Shown: positions 1 through 8,311, numbered from the stretch's first letter. The stretch: DNA of 22,596 nt from JACQSR01 sp042577505 (GCA_042577505.1 JBHPEA010000022.1:1-22596); one strand, 5' to 3'. Translations and numbers: made by a program. The notes: generated from the letters alone by a model not told the origin.

Positions 1-690
1 CTTGAGGTGAGTCACATCCAGGATCGTTTGGATAATCAATTAATCCATCTCCATCGTTGTCTACACCATCTTGACATTGTGATGTACCGTCAGATTCATC
101 ATCGTCTTGTGGACTTGAACAACCTGGATCGTTAGGATAATCTATTAATCCATCACCATCGTTATCAATTCCATCTTGACATTGTGATGTTCCATCTGAT
201 TCATCATTATCTTGAGGTGAGTCACATCCAGGATCGTTTGGATAATCAATTAATCCATCTCCATCATTGTCTACACCATCTTGACACTCTGTTGTTGAGT
301 CAGATTCATCGTTATCTGATGGATCGTAAGTATCTGGATCGTTTCTGTCAGTCCAACAACCTGGATCTTGAGCGTCAATTAAATTGTCGCCATCGTTGTC
401 AATTGTGTCTTGACATTGAGTTGTTGCATCTGATTCATCGTTATCATTTGGATCGTATGTTGAAGGATCTGTAATATCAGTCCAGCAACCAGGATCTTCT
501 TCGTCGATAAGATCATCTCCATCATTGTCTACATTATCTCTACATTGTGTGGTTCCGTCTGATTCATCATCATCGGTATGATCGTAGGTGTCAGGGTCTG
601 TAGGATCAGTCCAACATCCAGGATCATTTTCGTCAATTAAATCATCACCATCGTTGTCGATGTCGTCTTCACACTGTGCTGCTCTAATTG
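1..690 (-). repeat. Thrombospondin-3-like DNDGDG repeat array (protein-coding tandem repeats)
   Basis: Six Cys-containing units are visible plus a truncated edge. Equivalent points fall at 668, 539, 410, 281, 176 and 71, so three units of 129 bp (43 aa, carrying an extra WTDxxDPxTYDxxD insert) are followed by units of 105 bp (35 aa). Each unit has a DNDGD(D/G)LID loop, typical of Ca-binding thrombospondin type 3-like repeats, and a conserved Cys pair. Bases 1-70 and 211-280 differ at a single visible position, so the shorter units form a 210-bp higher-order repeat that probably continues beyond the window. Confidence 0.92.
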
Positions 691-3600
691 TAACTTGGAT
701 AATTGTTGTATCAAAGTCTTCGTCTAAGTCAATTAATTTTAGTCCTAGACCATCTTGTCCAATTGCACGAGGTGTTAATGTTAATACATCAGTGTATTCG
801 TTTATTGACACTTCGTAAAAAGCAAGTTGTGTACTGTATGGTTCCCATACAAGACCAACACCAGAATCTTCTACATCTGATTCGTAAGGTGTTAAATCTA
901 AGGTAACTGTATCGTATAGGGTTGTAGTAATGTCTGGAACTGGTTCAACAATCACTGGAGGATTGTTTCTAATCCAAACATCAACAACTTCTTCTCCACC
1001 TGAATTGTCTGAAAAGTTGAATGAGAATGCAAATACATGTGATTCTCCTAGGAAATCATGTGTAGGTGGGATTGGTTCTAATTTGTAATAATACCCGCCG
1101 ACTGATGGTGGATAATCACGTGTTAGTGTAATCCTTCCTCCAGGCGAACTAACTAATGTTACTTCAGTTACAATGTCAGTTGATATGTATTGTTGTGCAA
1201 CCATATCCCAAACCTGGAATGAAGCGTAAAGATTTTCTCCTCTGAAAAAGTCATCGTCTTCTTGAGTATATCCAGAATCGTTGTAGATATTTAAATTTCT
1301 AATATCATATCTTTCTTTTAATACATTGTAGGTATATGTTGGTTGACCGTCATTATCAGGTTGGTAACCAGATTTTGATGCATGTGCATAAACTGTATGA
1401 CTACCGAGTACATTCTCTATAAATTGAATTTTACAGCCACCGGAGATTGAATCAGTTGTACAGGTTCCAATAGGTGCGAATGTTTCATCTTTGTAAAGTT
1501 GAACTGTAGCACCAGAGATTGGATCATTGTTAACTTCAACGTAAACAGAACAATCTTGTTCATGACCTTGAATTACATATGGGAAACATTCGATACTTAC
1601 AATTTCTAGTTCTCCTAATGCATCTGTTGAAAGTACAAATGTTGCGTCATCCTTTCCACCATGTCTGTCAGTAGCTCTGAATGTGAAGGTTGTGCTTCCA
1701 ATTTTATCTCCAATTGTACAATCAACATATCTGTCATTTTGTATGTTACAAACAGCAACTGCTGGATCTGAGTTGCTAATTAATGAGAATGTTAATTGTT
1801 GGTCTGTATCTTGTTGATCAGATGCATGTTGGAATAGGTCAATAATATTATTTTGGAAACCAGAACTTACTGGGAATGTTTGACCAGGTATATTATTGAA
1901 AATTGGTTTTGAGTTTAAAGCATTGATTTTTAGGTTTCTCTCTGCTGTAGCTCCTTGTCTATCTGTAACTCTGATTCTCACATTTGTTGATGATACTTTA
2001 TTTAAAATTGTACAATCAACATATCTATCAGCGTCGATGTAACATGTAGCTACATTCGGATCTGAATTACCCACTATAGAGAAGGATAATTGTTGATCTG
2101 TATCTTGCCCATCAGCAGCATAAGCCCATAAATCTACAATGTTGTTTTTGAAACCTGAATTAGCTGTGTATCCTTTTTCTGGAAGGGCTGCTAGTGTTGG
2201 AGCAGTATTTGTTGTTGTGATTCTGAAAGTATCTTTGTCAATTGCATTTTGTCTATCTTTAACCTTGATTTGAATGTCTGTATATCCAATATCCTTATGT
2301 ATTGTACAATCAACATATCTATCTTGGTCAATTACACAAGTTGCAACATCAGGATGTATGCTTGATGTTATACTGAAAGTAAGTTGTGCATCAGTATCTT
2401 GAAGATCATTTGCATATTTGTATAGGTCCATTATGTTGTTTTTGAAACCTGCATTAGCTGGGTATGATTTGTCAGGTAAGTTTTCTAGTACAGGAGGTGT
2501 GTTGTAAGTTGTTATCTTAAATGAGTCTGTGTCCTTTAATCCTCCTCTGTCTGTTACCTTAACTTTAACATTTGTTGCTCCGATTTTGTTTTTTATGGTA
2601 CAATCAATGTATCTGTCTTGATCAACTGTACATGATGCAACATTAGGATCAGAGTTGGAAACAACTTCAAAAGTTAGTTGATTATCATTATCCTGACCAT
2701 CGGATGCGTATTGGTATAAGTCAATTATGTTGTTTTTGAAACCAGCATTAGCTGGGTAGGATTTGTCAGGTAAGTTTGCAAGTACAGGAGGTGTGTTAGC
2801 TGATTGAACAGTTACTGAGGTTCTTCCACATTTTTCTCCAAACCATTCTAGCTGTTCTTGGACCATCTTCCATTGGTTCGCATATTCGCCAGGAGTTGAT
2901 GGTGCTTTAATTGTGAAAGTAAATGTTGCAGTTTGACCTGGATTAACGGGAGCGTTTGGTATTGAAACTCTTGTAATCCCCCATAATGGATTGTCTTGAG
3001 GATTTTTTAGTCCTAATTTATATCCTCTATTATTTTTCCATGCTGTAGTTCCTGTGTTTTTCATTGTAACTGAAACTTGTTGAGATGTTCCTGCTACAAT
3101 ACTTGCTGGGATAGTATGTGATATGCATTTAGCATTGTTATCATGAGGATTGTAATCTACTTTGAAAGCGTGAATAGCAAATGAATCGTCAACAGCTTTG
3201 AATCTGATAACGTTTTCTCCACCTTTTACTTCAACATCGTCGAAATCTATTCTGTGTAATGTTCTATCTTGGCAATCGCTTGAATAGCACCAGTAGTCAG
3301 GTGTTCTTCCCACATAATCACCGTTTAAGTAAATATCTGCTTTTTCAGTATCCCATGAACCGCCACCATAATTTGTAGTCCATACATATAATGTACCTTT
3401 ACCGCCATTTACATCGTTGATATTGAATCTAATTTTAAAATCGGAAGTCCTATACATAGTACATCCACCAGGACTCCATGTATTACCGCAACCATCTCTT
3501 CCTTGACTCCAAAACATTGCTGGAGTTCCAGCTTTATCACAATCATATCTATCACTTTCGTAATCACACCAACCTTCATGGTTCAAATTAACTAGATCAG

Positions 3601-3706
3601 TTAATTTAAGAAAGCCTGATGATGCAGCTGAAGCTGCAAAAGAAACTGATAGTAAAAATAAAACAGATAATATAGATAATACGATGGTTTTTGTTGCGTT
3701 TTTCAT
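1..3706 (-). CDS. Large secreted modular surface protein, 3' end cut by window edge
   Basis: Open from an ATG at 3706 to the window edge (about 1235 codons, no stop). A Sec-type signal peptide (residues 1 to about 28, MKNATK then a hydrophobic core ending FAASAA) predicts export. A Cys-rich beta-type N-terminal region (about 30-180) follows. Residues about 182-297 resemble an NBR1-like Ig (FW) domain, with motifs KNTGTTAWKNN, PGEYANQWKMV and WFGEKCG. Next come four 98-aa repeats (about 298-690), each with a DRYxDCTI motif and two Cys ten residues apart, then further beta-rich Ig-like segments (about 690-1010). The C-terminal part is an array of Ca-binding-type repeats (DNDGDGLIDYPNDPGC). The protein is probably a cell-surface adhesin or matrix protein; the exact function is unknown. 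The start is supported by GGGGG five nt upstream. No hydrophobic anchor is visible before the cut. Confidence 0.9.
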   Translation of the reverse strand, partial: MKNATKTIVLSILSVLFLLSVSFAASAASSGFLKLTDLVNLNHEGWCDYESDRYDCDKAGTPAMFWSQGRDGCGNTWSPGGCTMYRTSDFKIRFNINDVNGGKGTLYVWTTNYGGGSWDTEKADIYLNGDYVGRTPDYWCYSSDCQDRTLHRIDFDDVEVKGGENVIRFKAVDDSFAIHAFKVDYNPHDNNAKCISHTIPASIVAGTSQQVSVTMKNTGTTAWKNNRGYKLGLKNPQDNPLWGITRVSIPNAPVNPGQTATFTFTIKAPSTPGEYANQWKMVQEQLEWFGEKCGRTSVTVQSANTPPVLANLPDKSYPANAGFKNNIIDLYQYASDGQDNDNQLTFEVVSNSDPNVASCTVDQDRYIDCTIKNKIGATNVKVKVTDRGGLKDTDSFKITTYNTPPVLENLPDKSYPANAGFKNNIMDLYKYANDLQDTDAQLTFSITSSIHPDVATCVIDQDRYVDCTIHKDIGYTDIQIKVKDRQNAIDKDTFRITTTNTAPTLAALPEKGYTANSGFKNNIVDLWAYAADGQDTDQQLSFSIVGNSDPNVATCYIDADRYVDCTILNKVSSTNVRIRVTDRQGATAERNLKINALNSKPIFNNIPGQTFPVSSGFQNNIIDLFQHASDQQDTDQQLTFSLISNSDPAVAVCNIQNDRYVDCTIGDKIGSTTFTFRATDRHGGKDDATFVLSTDALGELEIVSIECFPYVIQGHEQDCSVYVEVNNDPISGATVQLYKDETFAPIGTCTTDSISGGCKIQFIENVLGSHTVYAHASKSGYQPDNDGQPTYTYNVLKERYDIRNLNIYNDSGYTQEDDDFFRGENLYASFQVWDMVAQQYISTDIVTEVTLVSSPGGRITLTRDYPPSVGGYYYKLEPIPPTHDFLGESHVFAFSFNFSDNSGGEEVVDVWIRNNPPVIVEPVPDITTTLYDTVTLDLTPYESDVEDSGVGLVWEPYSTQLAFYEVSINEYTDVLTLTPRAIGQDGLGLKLIDLDEDFDTTIIQVTIRAAQCEDDIDNDGDDLIDENDPGCWTDPTDPDTYDHTDDDESDGTTQCRDNVDNDGDDLIDEEDPGCWTDITDPSTYDPNDNDESDATTQCQDTIDNDGDNLIDAQDPGCWTDRNDPDTYDPSDNDESDSTTECQDGVDNDGDGLIDYPNDPGCDSPQDNDESDGTSQCQDGIDNDGDGLIDYPNDPGCSSPQDDDESDGTSQCQDGVDNDGDGLIDYPNDPGCDSPQ
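1636..2815 (-). repeat. Four tandem 98-aa Ig/cadherin-like repeats
   Basis: The motif encoded as F(K/Q)NNI recurs at an exact 294-bp spacing; for example the GAAACC landmarks lie at 2738 and 1856, which is 3 x 294 apart. Each unit runs from an LPxKxYPANxGF-type start, through (S/G)DxQDxDxQL(T/S)F and a Cys-x9-Cys segment ending DRYxDCTI, to a VTDR-type strand. The repeats resemble cadherin-like/He_PIG-type Ig folds. The paired Cys suggests one disulfide per domain. Confidence 0.88.
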
Positions 3707-3750
3707 TATATCCCCCGATGTTTGACTTTTTGAAAATAACTTATAGAACA

Positions 3751-3768
3751 CCACCTTTTCTGAGGTAG
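3751..3768. promoter_or_regulatory. Inverted repeat at the predicted transcription start of the secreted-protein gene
   Basis: CCACCT (3751-3756), a 6-nt spacer, then AGGTAG (3763-3768) form an inverted repeat of six pairs, one of them G-T. It spans the start site predicted from the TATA box near 3787. It may be an operator or a 5'-leader hairpin. Confidence 0.35.
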
Positions 3769-3781
3769 GTAATGAAGAACT

Positions 3782-3793
3782 CTTTATAAATAT
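3782..3793 (-). promoter_or_regulatory. TATA box and leader of the secreted-protein gene
   Basis: Read on the minus strand, ATATTTATAAAG is a good archaeal TATA element. Transcription would start near 3761, giving a leader of about 55 nt that ends in GGGGGATATA before the ATG at 3706. The GGGGG (3712-3716) is a Shine-Dalgarno-like run with a 5-nt spacer. Confidence 0.55.
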
Positions 3794-3879
3794 TTCTCAT
3801 GTTAGTAACTATTAGGTGATTATCATCGTTAATTACTTAATGGTGAATAAATAAAATGTGTAATCAAAAATATATAATT

Positions 3880-3897
3880 AAGAAAAAAAGAAAAAAT
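3880..3897 (-). terminator. Poly-T terminator of the 1058-aa gene
   Basis: Immediately after the TAA at 3898, the minus strand reads a T-rich run (about 15 T in 18 nt, two uninterrupted tracts) with no hairpin. This is the usual form of an archaeal intrinsic terminator. Confidence 0.6.
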
Positions 3898-6800
3898 TTA
3901 CTTCAAATTAGGAAGACCTTCGTCGTCAACTATTTCTTCCGATTCTATTCCCTTTACAGGAGGTAATTTAATCTTAGCCGGATCAATTACTTCTGATGGA
4001 ACAGTTTCTTCTTCATCGTCGCTGAAAAGATCTACAAGACTACCAATAGTGGAGTCATATAGTGATTTTCCAGTCGCTGCTCCGAAGTCAGCTACCTTTT
4101 CACCACTGTTGATACCATCTGCAACTAAGTTTCCTAAGATGTCACCTGGGATTCCCCAGATGTCACCAGCTTTCTCAACGTTTTTAACTCCGTCAGAAAC
4201 TGATGCACCAAGTCCAACAACAGGTTTTGCTAATCCAATTCCTGCTTCACCAGCCTCGTGATATAATCTATCTTGTTCCCCTTCTTTACCAAGATTTGTT
4301 GCTTTATCTAATCTTTGTCTTAAGGAAGGATCTTCTGCATTAGCTGGTTGACTTTCTGTAGGTCTGAAAACTCCAGATACTACTTGTGTATCATTCATTG
4401 GTGATTCATTTGTAACAACATCTTTTCCAAAACCGTATGTTGCTTTACCAGTTTCAACTGCTGCAACTTTTACTGCATTTCCAGCAATAACAACACCATC
4501 AACTGCTAATTTCCCTGCAGGAACTACAGTTTCATTTAGAGTAGATATTGTAGCTGCTCCAACTCTTTCACCTAAGTCACCAACGTTGGCTGTGAATTGA
4601 CCAGGTATTTGTCCTAATGGATCGAATAAGTGTGTAGCATTGCCTGATTTTGCTGTATCTGCTACAGTATCCATTAATGGTGTTACAAGACCAGCAACTG
4701 TACGACCAGCGCTTGTTGCAACTTCAGCCCAATCATGGTATACTTTGTCAGGTGAGTCTCCACCTTGATCAACTAGACCGTTTAATTTTCCAGTAAATGA
4801 ACCTTCAGCTACTTTTGGCCTAACGAATTCTGAGTAATTTGTATCTCCAACAACTGATTCTTGAACCAATGGGTGGATTAATACCTTTCCAACAGCTCCT
4901 GAGCCGGATGCTAAATTTTCACCAACGAACTCACCAGCACTATATAATGCTGATCCAGTTTCCACTGCAGCTATTTTAATATATGGAGCTGTAGTCATGG
5001 TAAGATTGATCGCTGCATCACCAAAGTTTTCACCAACGCTTGCAATATTAGCACCTGATTGTCCAACGATTTGCCCTGGAACATTAAAGGTGTCTTTAGC
5101 AAGGTTTGATCCAGATACTTCATCATAAGCTTGAACTGCTGGATCGATTATTGGTAAAACTGCACCAACAGGAACACGTGCAATGCTTAGACCAAGTTCT
5201 TTTAAGTCAGTTACAAGGTTGTCTTTATCTGTTCCTGATTGATCTCCATCAACAACATAGTTAACTAATCCAGTAATTGGATTTCTTTCAACACCAGGTC
5301 TCAAGAAATCTGATACGACTGAGGTATCATCTCTAGTGTATGGTGTGATCTTCTTTTCTTCAACAGGAGCCTTATCTTCAGCTTCTGGAAGTGGTGTTAG
5401 ATCACTATTGAATAAAATTGGTTGAGTTGATCTAGTACTTTCTGGTGTATAAAGATCACCAATTATTCTTGTAATGTTGACTTCTTGACCAGCTCGAATT
5501 TTATTTAGATCTCCTACAGTTTTAAACTCAGCACCTTCTCCTCCAACTAAATTCTTAGCTGATGCGTAAGCAGTTTGTAACGTTGCTGAACTATCACCAA
5601 GTGCTCTATCAGCATCACGAATTGCTTCTGATAAGAAACTTCCGTCTTTAACTGTAACGAAATATTGATCACCACTTGTAGTAATACCTGCATCTCGTAA
5701 TTTATCTAGGTTAGTAGATTGAAATGGTTCTGGTATTGTTACTTTTGCTGCAGATGCAGGATCTGATGTTAAACCAACTTGTAACTCATGTTGTTGTGTC
5801 TTAAAATCTAAAGAACTCTCAAACCCAAATAGTAGATCAAAAGTTTTTGAAGCCTTATTACCATCTACTGTAAAATCAGACATTACTCTTGATGCTGTTT
5901 CTGAACCACCAGTTCTGGTTAATAGCCCATTAATGTGTGAAGCGTCATAACCTTCTGGTACAGTACATGTATTTTCAAATCTTGTAGCTGATATTGCATC
6001 AGGATTTAATACACATGCTAATTTTCCAGGTTCATGAACAGAGACAACTTTTGCTCCGCTTCCGTCGCCTGTATTAATAGTCATTCTGTTAGCAGTTGGT
6101 TCTGCAGCTTTTGCAATGCCACTTGATCCAATACCAAATTCGTTTGCAACGATTTGAAGACCAGGTTCGCTTATTGTGTAAATCATACCAGCGTTTAATG
6201 CGTTACCTGCAATGTTTAATGCAGTCTTTGCAACTTTGTTATCTAATTTATCAGCAGCTTTGTATGCTCCTTTTGCTGCAACACTTAATGCACCGAAAAT
6301 TGGACTGAATGCGTACATGCTTGCTGCTGTTTCAGTAGCGCCTTCAAGGAATTTGTTACCTGTAGTTTCTTTTATTGCTCCTGCAGCTCCACCGATACCT
6401 GCTCCAGCAATAACTCTTGTTTTATACATTGCACCAAAAGATGATGCTGCTCCAGCTATACCTGCTGCGACTCCAGCATAAGCTGCTCCTGAATAAAGAG
6501 CTCCGTTCATGAATTCTGATCTAACGTTCCAATTTCTTTTATCTGCTAGAATACCAGGAATACTTTTTAGAATTGCAGTGACTCCAGGGCTTTTATCAAC
6601 ACCGTAGACTCTTGCTCCTAAAAATGTTGTTGAATCACTTGTATCATATATTTCAGAAACTTTACCGATAGCGCCTCGTTTAACAAGTTCTTTACCGATA
6701 GCTCTTTGAACAAATGCACGGCCACTTGATGCAGCAGCAACTCTTTGTGATAAAGAGTCTCTAGATTTATCTGCTTCATAAGCTTGAGAAATTGCATTTG

Positions 6801-7074
6801 CGGAATTTTCAATGTGATTTAGTAATGTAGAATCGTATTGTTTTCCAACAGCTGAATATGCAGCCCTCATTGCTTTTGCTGCAGCAATATCAAGACCGAC
6901 CATTTCAACTGGCGATTTTAATGCTTTTAGTGAGTGTTTTCCAGCGCCTTTAATTGCGCCAAGAATTCCTTCTGTTGCTTTTTGTCCGACGATAGTTCCA
7001 AGATCTTGAACATCGTAACCTGGTAATGTTGCACTATTAGATTGTGTTGCTCCTGCGTATGCTAATTTTTGCAT
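3898..7074 (-). CDS. Giant 1058-aa Ala/Gly-rich repeat protein, function unknown
   Basis: Not recognised. Residues 1-320 are Ala/Gly-rich with helical stretches and weakly hydrophobic segments (about 190-230 and 250-300). The middle (330-560) looks beta/mixed with few clues. Residues 587-1016 hold three degenerate repeats: FLRP/FVRP/FRP at 590, 750 and 903; PGQI/PGQF/PGDI at 666, 824 and 976; AAVETG at 702 and 871 with a FGAATG counterpart near 997. The C-terminus (1018-1058) is acidic. There is no signal peptide. All seven N-glycosylation sequons (N533, N690, N746, N812, N847, N889, N894) lie in the second half. The ATG at 7074 is supported by GGGGG (7084-7088) nine nt upstream. It may be a surface or membrane-associated structural protein, but this is a guess. 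Confidence 0.88.
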   Translation of the reverse strand: MQKLAYAGATQSNSATLPGYDVQDLGTIVGQKATEGILGAIKGAGKHSLKALKSPVEMVGLDIAAAKAMRAAYSAVGKQYDSTLLNHIENSANAISQAYEADKSRDSLSQRVAAASSGRAFVQRAIGKELVKRGAIGKVSEIYDTSDSTTFLGARVYGVDKSPGVTAILKSIPGILADKRNWNVRSEFMNGALYSGAAYAGVAAGIAGAASSFGAMYKTRVIAGAGIGGAAGAIKETTGNKFLEGATETAASMYAFSPIFGALSVAAKGAYKAADKLDNKVAKTALNIAGNALNAGMIYTISEPGLQIVANEFGIGSSGIAKAAEPTANRMTINTGDGSGAKVVSVHEPGKLACVLNPDAISATRFENTCTVPEGYDASHINGLLTRTGGSETASRVMSDFTVDGNKASKTFDLLFGFESSLDFKTQQHELQVGLTSDPASAAKVTIPEPFQSTNLDKLRDAGITTSGDQYFVTVKDGSFLSEAIRDADRALGDSSATLQTAYASAKNLVGGEGAEFKTVGDLNKIRAGQEVNITRIIGDLYTPESTRSTQPILFNSDLTPLPEAEDKAPVEEKKITPYTRDDTSVVSDFLRPGVERNPITGLVNYVVDGDQSGTDKDNLVTDLKELGLSIARVPVGAVLPIIDPAVQAYDEVSGSNLAKDTFNVPGQIVGQSGANIASVGENFGDAAINLTMTTAPYIKIAAVETGSALYSAGEFVGENLASGSGAVGKVLIHPLVQESVVGDTNYSEFVRPKVAEGSFTGKLNGLVDQGGDSPDKVYHDWAEVATSAGRTVAGLVTPLMDTVADTAKSGNATHLFDPLGQIPGQFTANVGDLGERVGAATISTLNETVVPAGKLAVDGVVIAGNAVKVAAVETGKATYGFGKDVVTNESPMNDTQVVSGVFRPTESQPANAEDPSLRQRLDKATNLGKEGEQDRLYHEAGEAGIGLAKPVVGLGASVSDGVKNVEKAGDIWGIPGDILGNLVADGINSGEKVADFGAATGKSLYDSTIGSLVDLFSDDEEETVPSEVIDPAKIKLPPVKGIESEEIVDDEGLPNLK
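4027..5316 (-). repeat. Three degenerate repeats of about 150 aa in the 1058-aa protein
   Basis: Repeat 1 spans residues about 587-733, repeat 2 about 747-893 and repeat 3 about 898-1016. Shared landmarks are an (F)xRP start, a D(K/R)-(L/V)Y-H-type segment, a proline-containing helix, PG(Q/D)(I/F)xGN, and a terminal (V/F)xxxTGxxxY(D/G). Spacing between equivalent landmarks is about 150-170 residues. DNA similarity persists locally, for instance around 4445-4475 versus 4927-4957. Confidence 0.7.
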
Positions 7075-7149
7075 TTTTCTATACCCCCAAAAAAGTTTTG
7101 TTTTTTATTATAAGTTTTAATATAATATATAAGGGCAAAATCAAGTAGT

Positions 7150-7159
7150 ATATAAATGT
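7150..7159 (-). promoter_or_regulatory. TATA box of the 1058-aa gene
   Basis: Reads CATTTATATA on the minus strand. A start about 26 nt downstream (near 7128) would give an AT-rich leader of roughly 53 nt that ends in the GGGGGTAT run before the ATG. Confidence 0.5.
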
Positions 7160-7167
7160 TTCGGTTA

Positions 7168-7189
7168 GTCATCACCCTAGTGTGGTGAC
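7168..7189. promoter_or_regulatory. 22-bp palindrome between divergent promoters
   Basis: GTCATCAC (7168-7175) and GTGGTGAC (7182-7189) flank a centre containing CTAG. The site equals its reverse complement at 18 of 22 positions. It lies between the TATA box of the minus-strand 1058-aa gene and that of the plus-strand reductase, a typical place for a dimeric regulator. Confidence 0.55.
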
Positions 7190-7216
7190 AAATTAACCAT
7201 GTGAAATAATGAAAAC

Positions 7217-7226
7217 TATATATATT
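7217..7226 (+). promoter_or_regulatory. TATA box, leaderless promoter of the reductase
   Basis: CTATATATAT is centred 26 nt upstream of the ATG at 7247, so transcription should begin at or next to the start codon. No Shine-Dalgarno sequence precedes it. Confidence 0.6.
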
Positions 7227-7246
7227 TGCTGTAAATCTCCTTTTTT

Positions 7247-8311
7247 ATGATTAATATAATAGGTGGTGGACCTGTTGGAAGCTATGCTGCATACATATTA
7301 GCTGATAAAGGTTTCAAGGTTAGAGTTTTTGAAGAACATGAAGAAATTGGTGTGCCAATTCAATGCACAGGAATTACAACTAAGTTTCTGAGTAATATAG
7401 TAAATGTGGACGATGTATTGGTAAATAAAACGAAAAGAATTCTAATCCATTCGCCTGATAACAGTGTGGAATTTAATGTAGAAAATTTAATTCTAGATAG
7501 ATCAAAATTTGATAAAAAAATAGCGGAGATGGCGGAAAATAAAGGAGTGAAATATGAATATTTGAAAAAATATATTGGACAAAACACAATCCTTGATTTA
7601 AGAAATGAAACAAAGATAGAAATTAAAGGCATGGTAATTGGAGCCGATGGACCACAAAGTAAAGTAGGAGATGAAATTGGAGGAGAAAGGGATTATTTAT
7701 ATGGTGTTCAAAGTGTCGCTATGAGGAAAACTGATCCCGATGTTTACGAGGTTTGGTTTGGAAGTTTTGCACCAGGATTATTCGCGTGGAGTGTACCTGA
7801 ATCAGACACAGTATCAAGAATTGGTGTTGCTTGTCAGAAAGGTTCATCATTGCAGTTCAACAAATTCTTAGGCCAATTGGATGTTAAAAAAGAAGACATT
7901 ATAGACATGCAAGGAGGAATTATTCCTATTTTCAATCCAAATTTAAGAACATCCCTCGGTAACAAATATGTTGTGGGTGATGCTGCAACACAAGTCAAGG
8001 CAACTACAGGAGGTGGAATTATTCCAGGTATGTTGGCTGCAGAATCATTAGTTGAAGATATTGAGGGAAAGGTAGTATATGAAGATGATTGGAGAAAAAC
8101 AATTGGGAAAGAACTAAAAACTCATTTAATGATAAGGAATATGTTAAATAAATTTTCTGATAGAGATTATGATGATTTGGTTAGACTTGTCAAAAGGGAA
8201 GGTGTAAAGAAAACAATAGAAGAACATGACAGAGAATTTCCAAAAATGCTTACAATGAAATTATTAATGAAAGAACCAAGGTTTTTAAAATTCGCAAAGT
8301 ATTTATTATAA
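7247..8311 (+). CDS. Geranylgeranyl reductase family FAD-dependent oxidoreductase
   Basis: The 354-aa protein has a Rossmann FAD site GGGPVGS (6-12), the family motif VPIQCTG (36-42), GADGPQSK (132-139) and the second FAD motif GDAATQVKATTGGG (244-257). Members of this family saturate geranylgeranyl chains of archaeal ether lipids, and a Haloferax member is known to saturate dolichol phosphate. It is somewhat shorter than many homologues, which run to about 390-400 aa. Its place directly before aglB makes either membrane lipid maturation or reduction of the glycan-carrier dolichol possible. The start is chosen because the TATA box fits a leaderless mRNA. Confidence 0.9.
   Translation: MINIIGGGPVGSYAAYILADKGFKVRVFEEHEEIGVPIQCTGITTKFLSNIVNVDDVLVNKTKRILIHSPDNSVEFNVENLILDRSKFDKKIAEMAENKGVKYEYLKKYIGQNTILDLRNETKIEIKGMVIGADGPQSKVGDEIGGERDYLYGVQSVAMRKTDPDVYEVWFGSFAPGLFAWSVPESDTVSRIGVACQKGSSLQFNKFLGQLDVKKEDIIDMQGGIIPIFNPNLRTSLGNKYVVGDAATQVKATTGGGIIPGMLAAESLVEDIEGKVVYEDDWRKTIGKELKTHLMIRNMLNKFSDRDYDDLVRLVKREGVKKTIEEHDREFPKMLTMKLLMKEPRFLKFAKYLL

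Noticed and set aside
1..690. CRISPR-like array
   Set aside because: The repeats are in frame, protein-coding and of 105 or 129 bp, with no conserved short repeat and unique spacers.
184..906. Plus-strand open frames opposite the repeat array (184-474, 588-818, 703-906)
   Set aside because: They are antisense shadows of the DNDGDG repeats, with biased His/Leu or Ser-rich products and no promoter or RBS.
3814..3850. GGTGA-containing sequences upstream of the secreted-protein gene as a second copy of the palindrome at 7168
   Set aside because: Only short GGTGAT/TCATC words are shared; the arms and CTAG centre are not reproduced.
4049..6481. Plus-strand frames at 4049-4261, 6096-6308, 6212-6481 and a minus frame at 6618-6812
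   Set aside because: All lie within the 1058-aa gene in other frames and have low-complexity products without family features.
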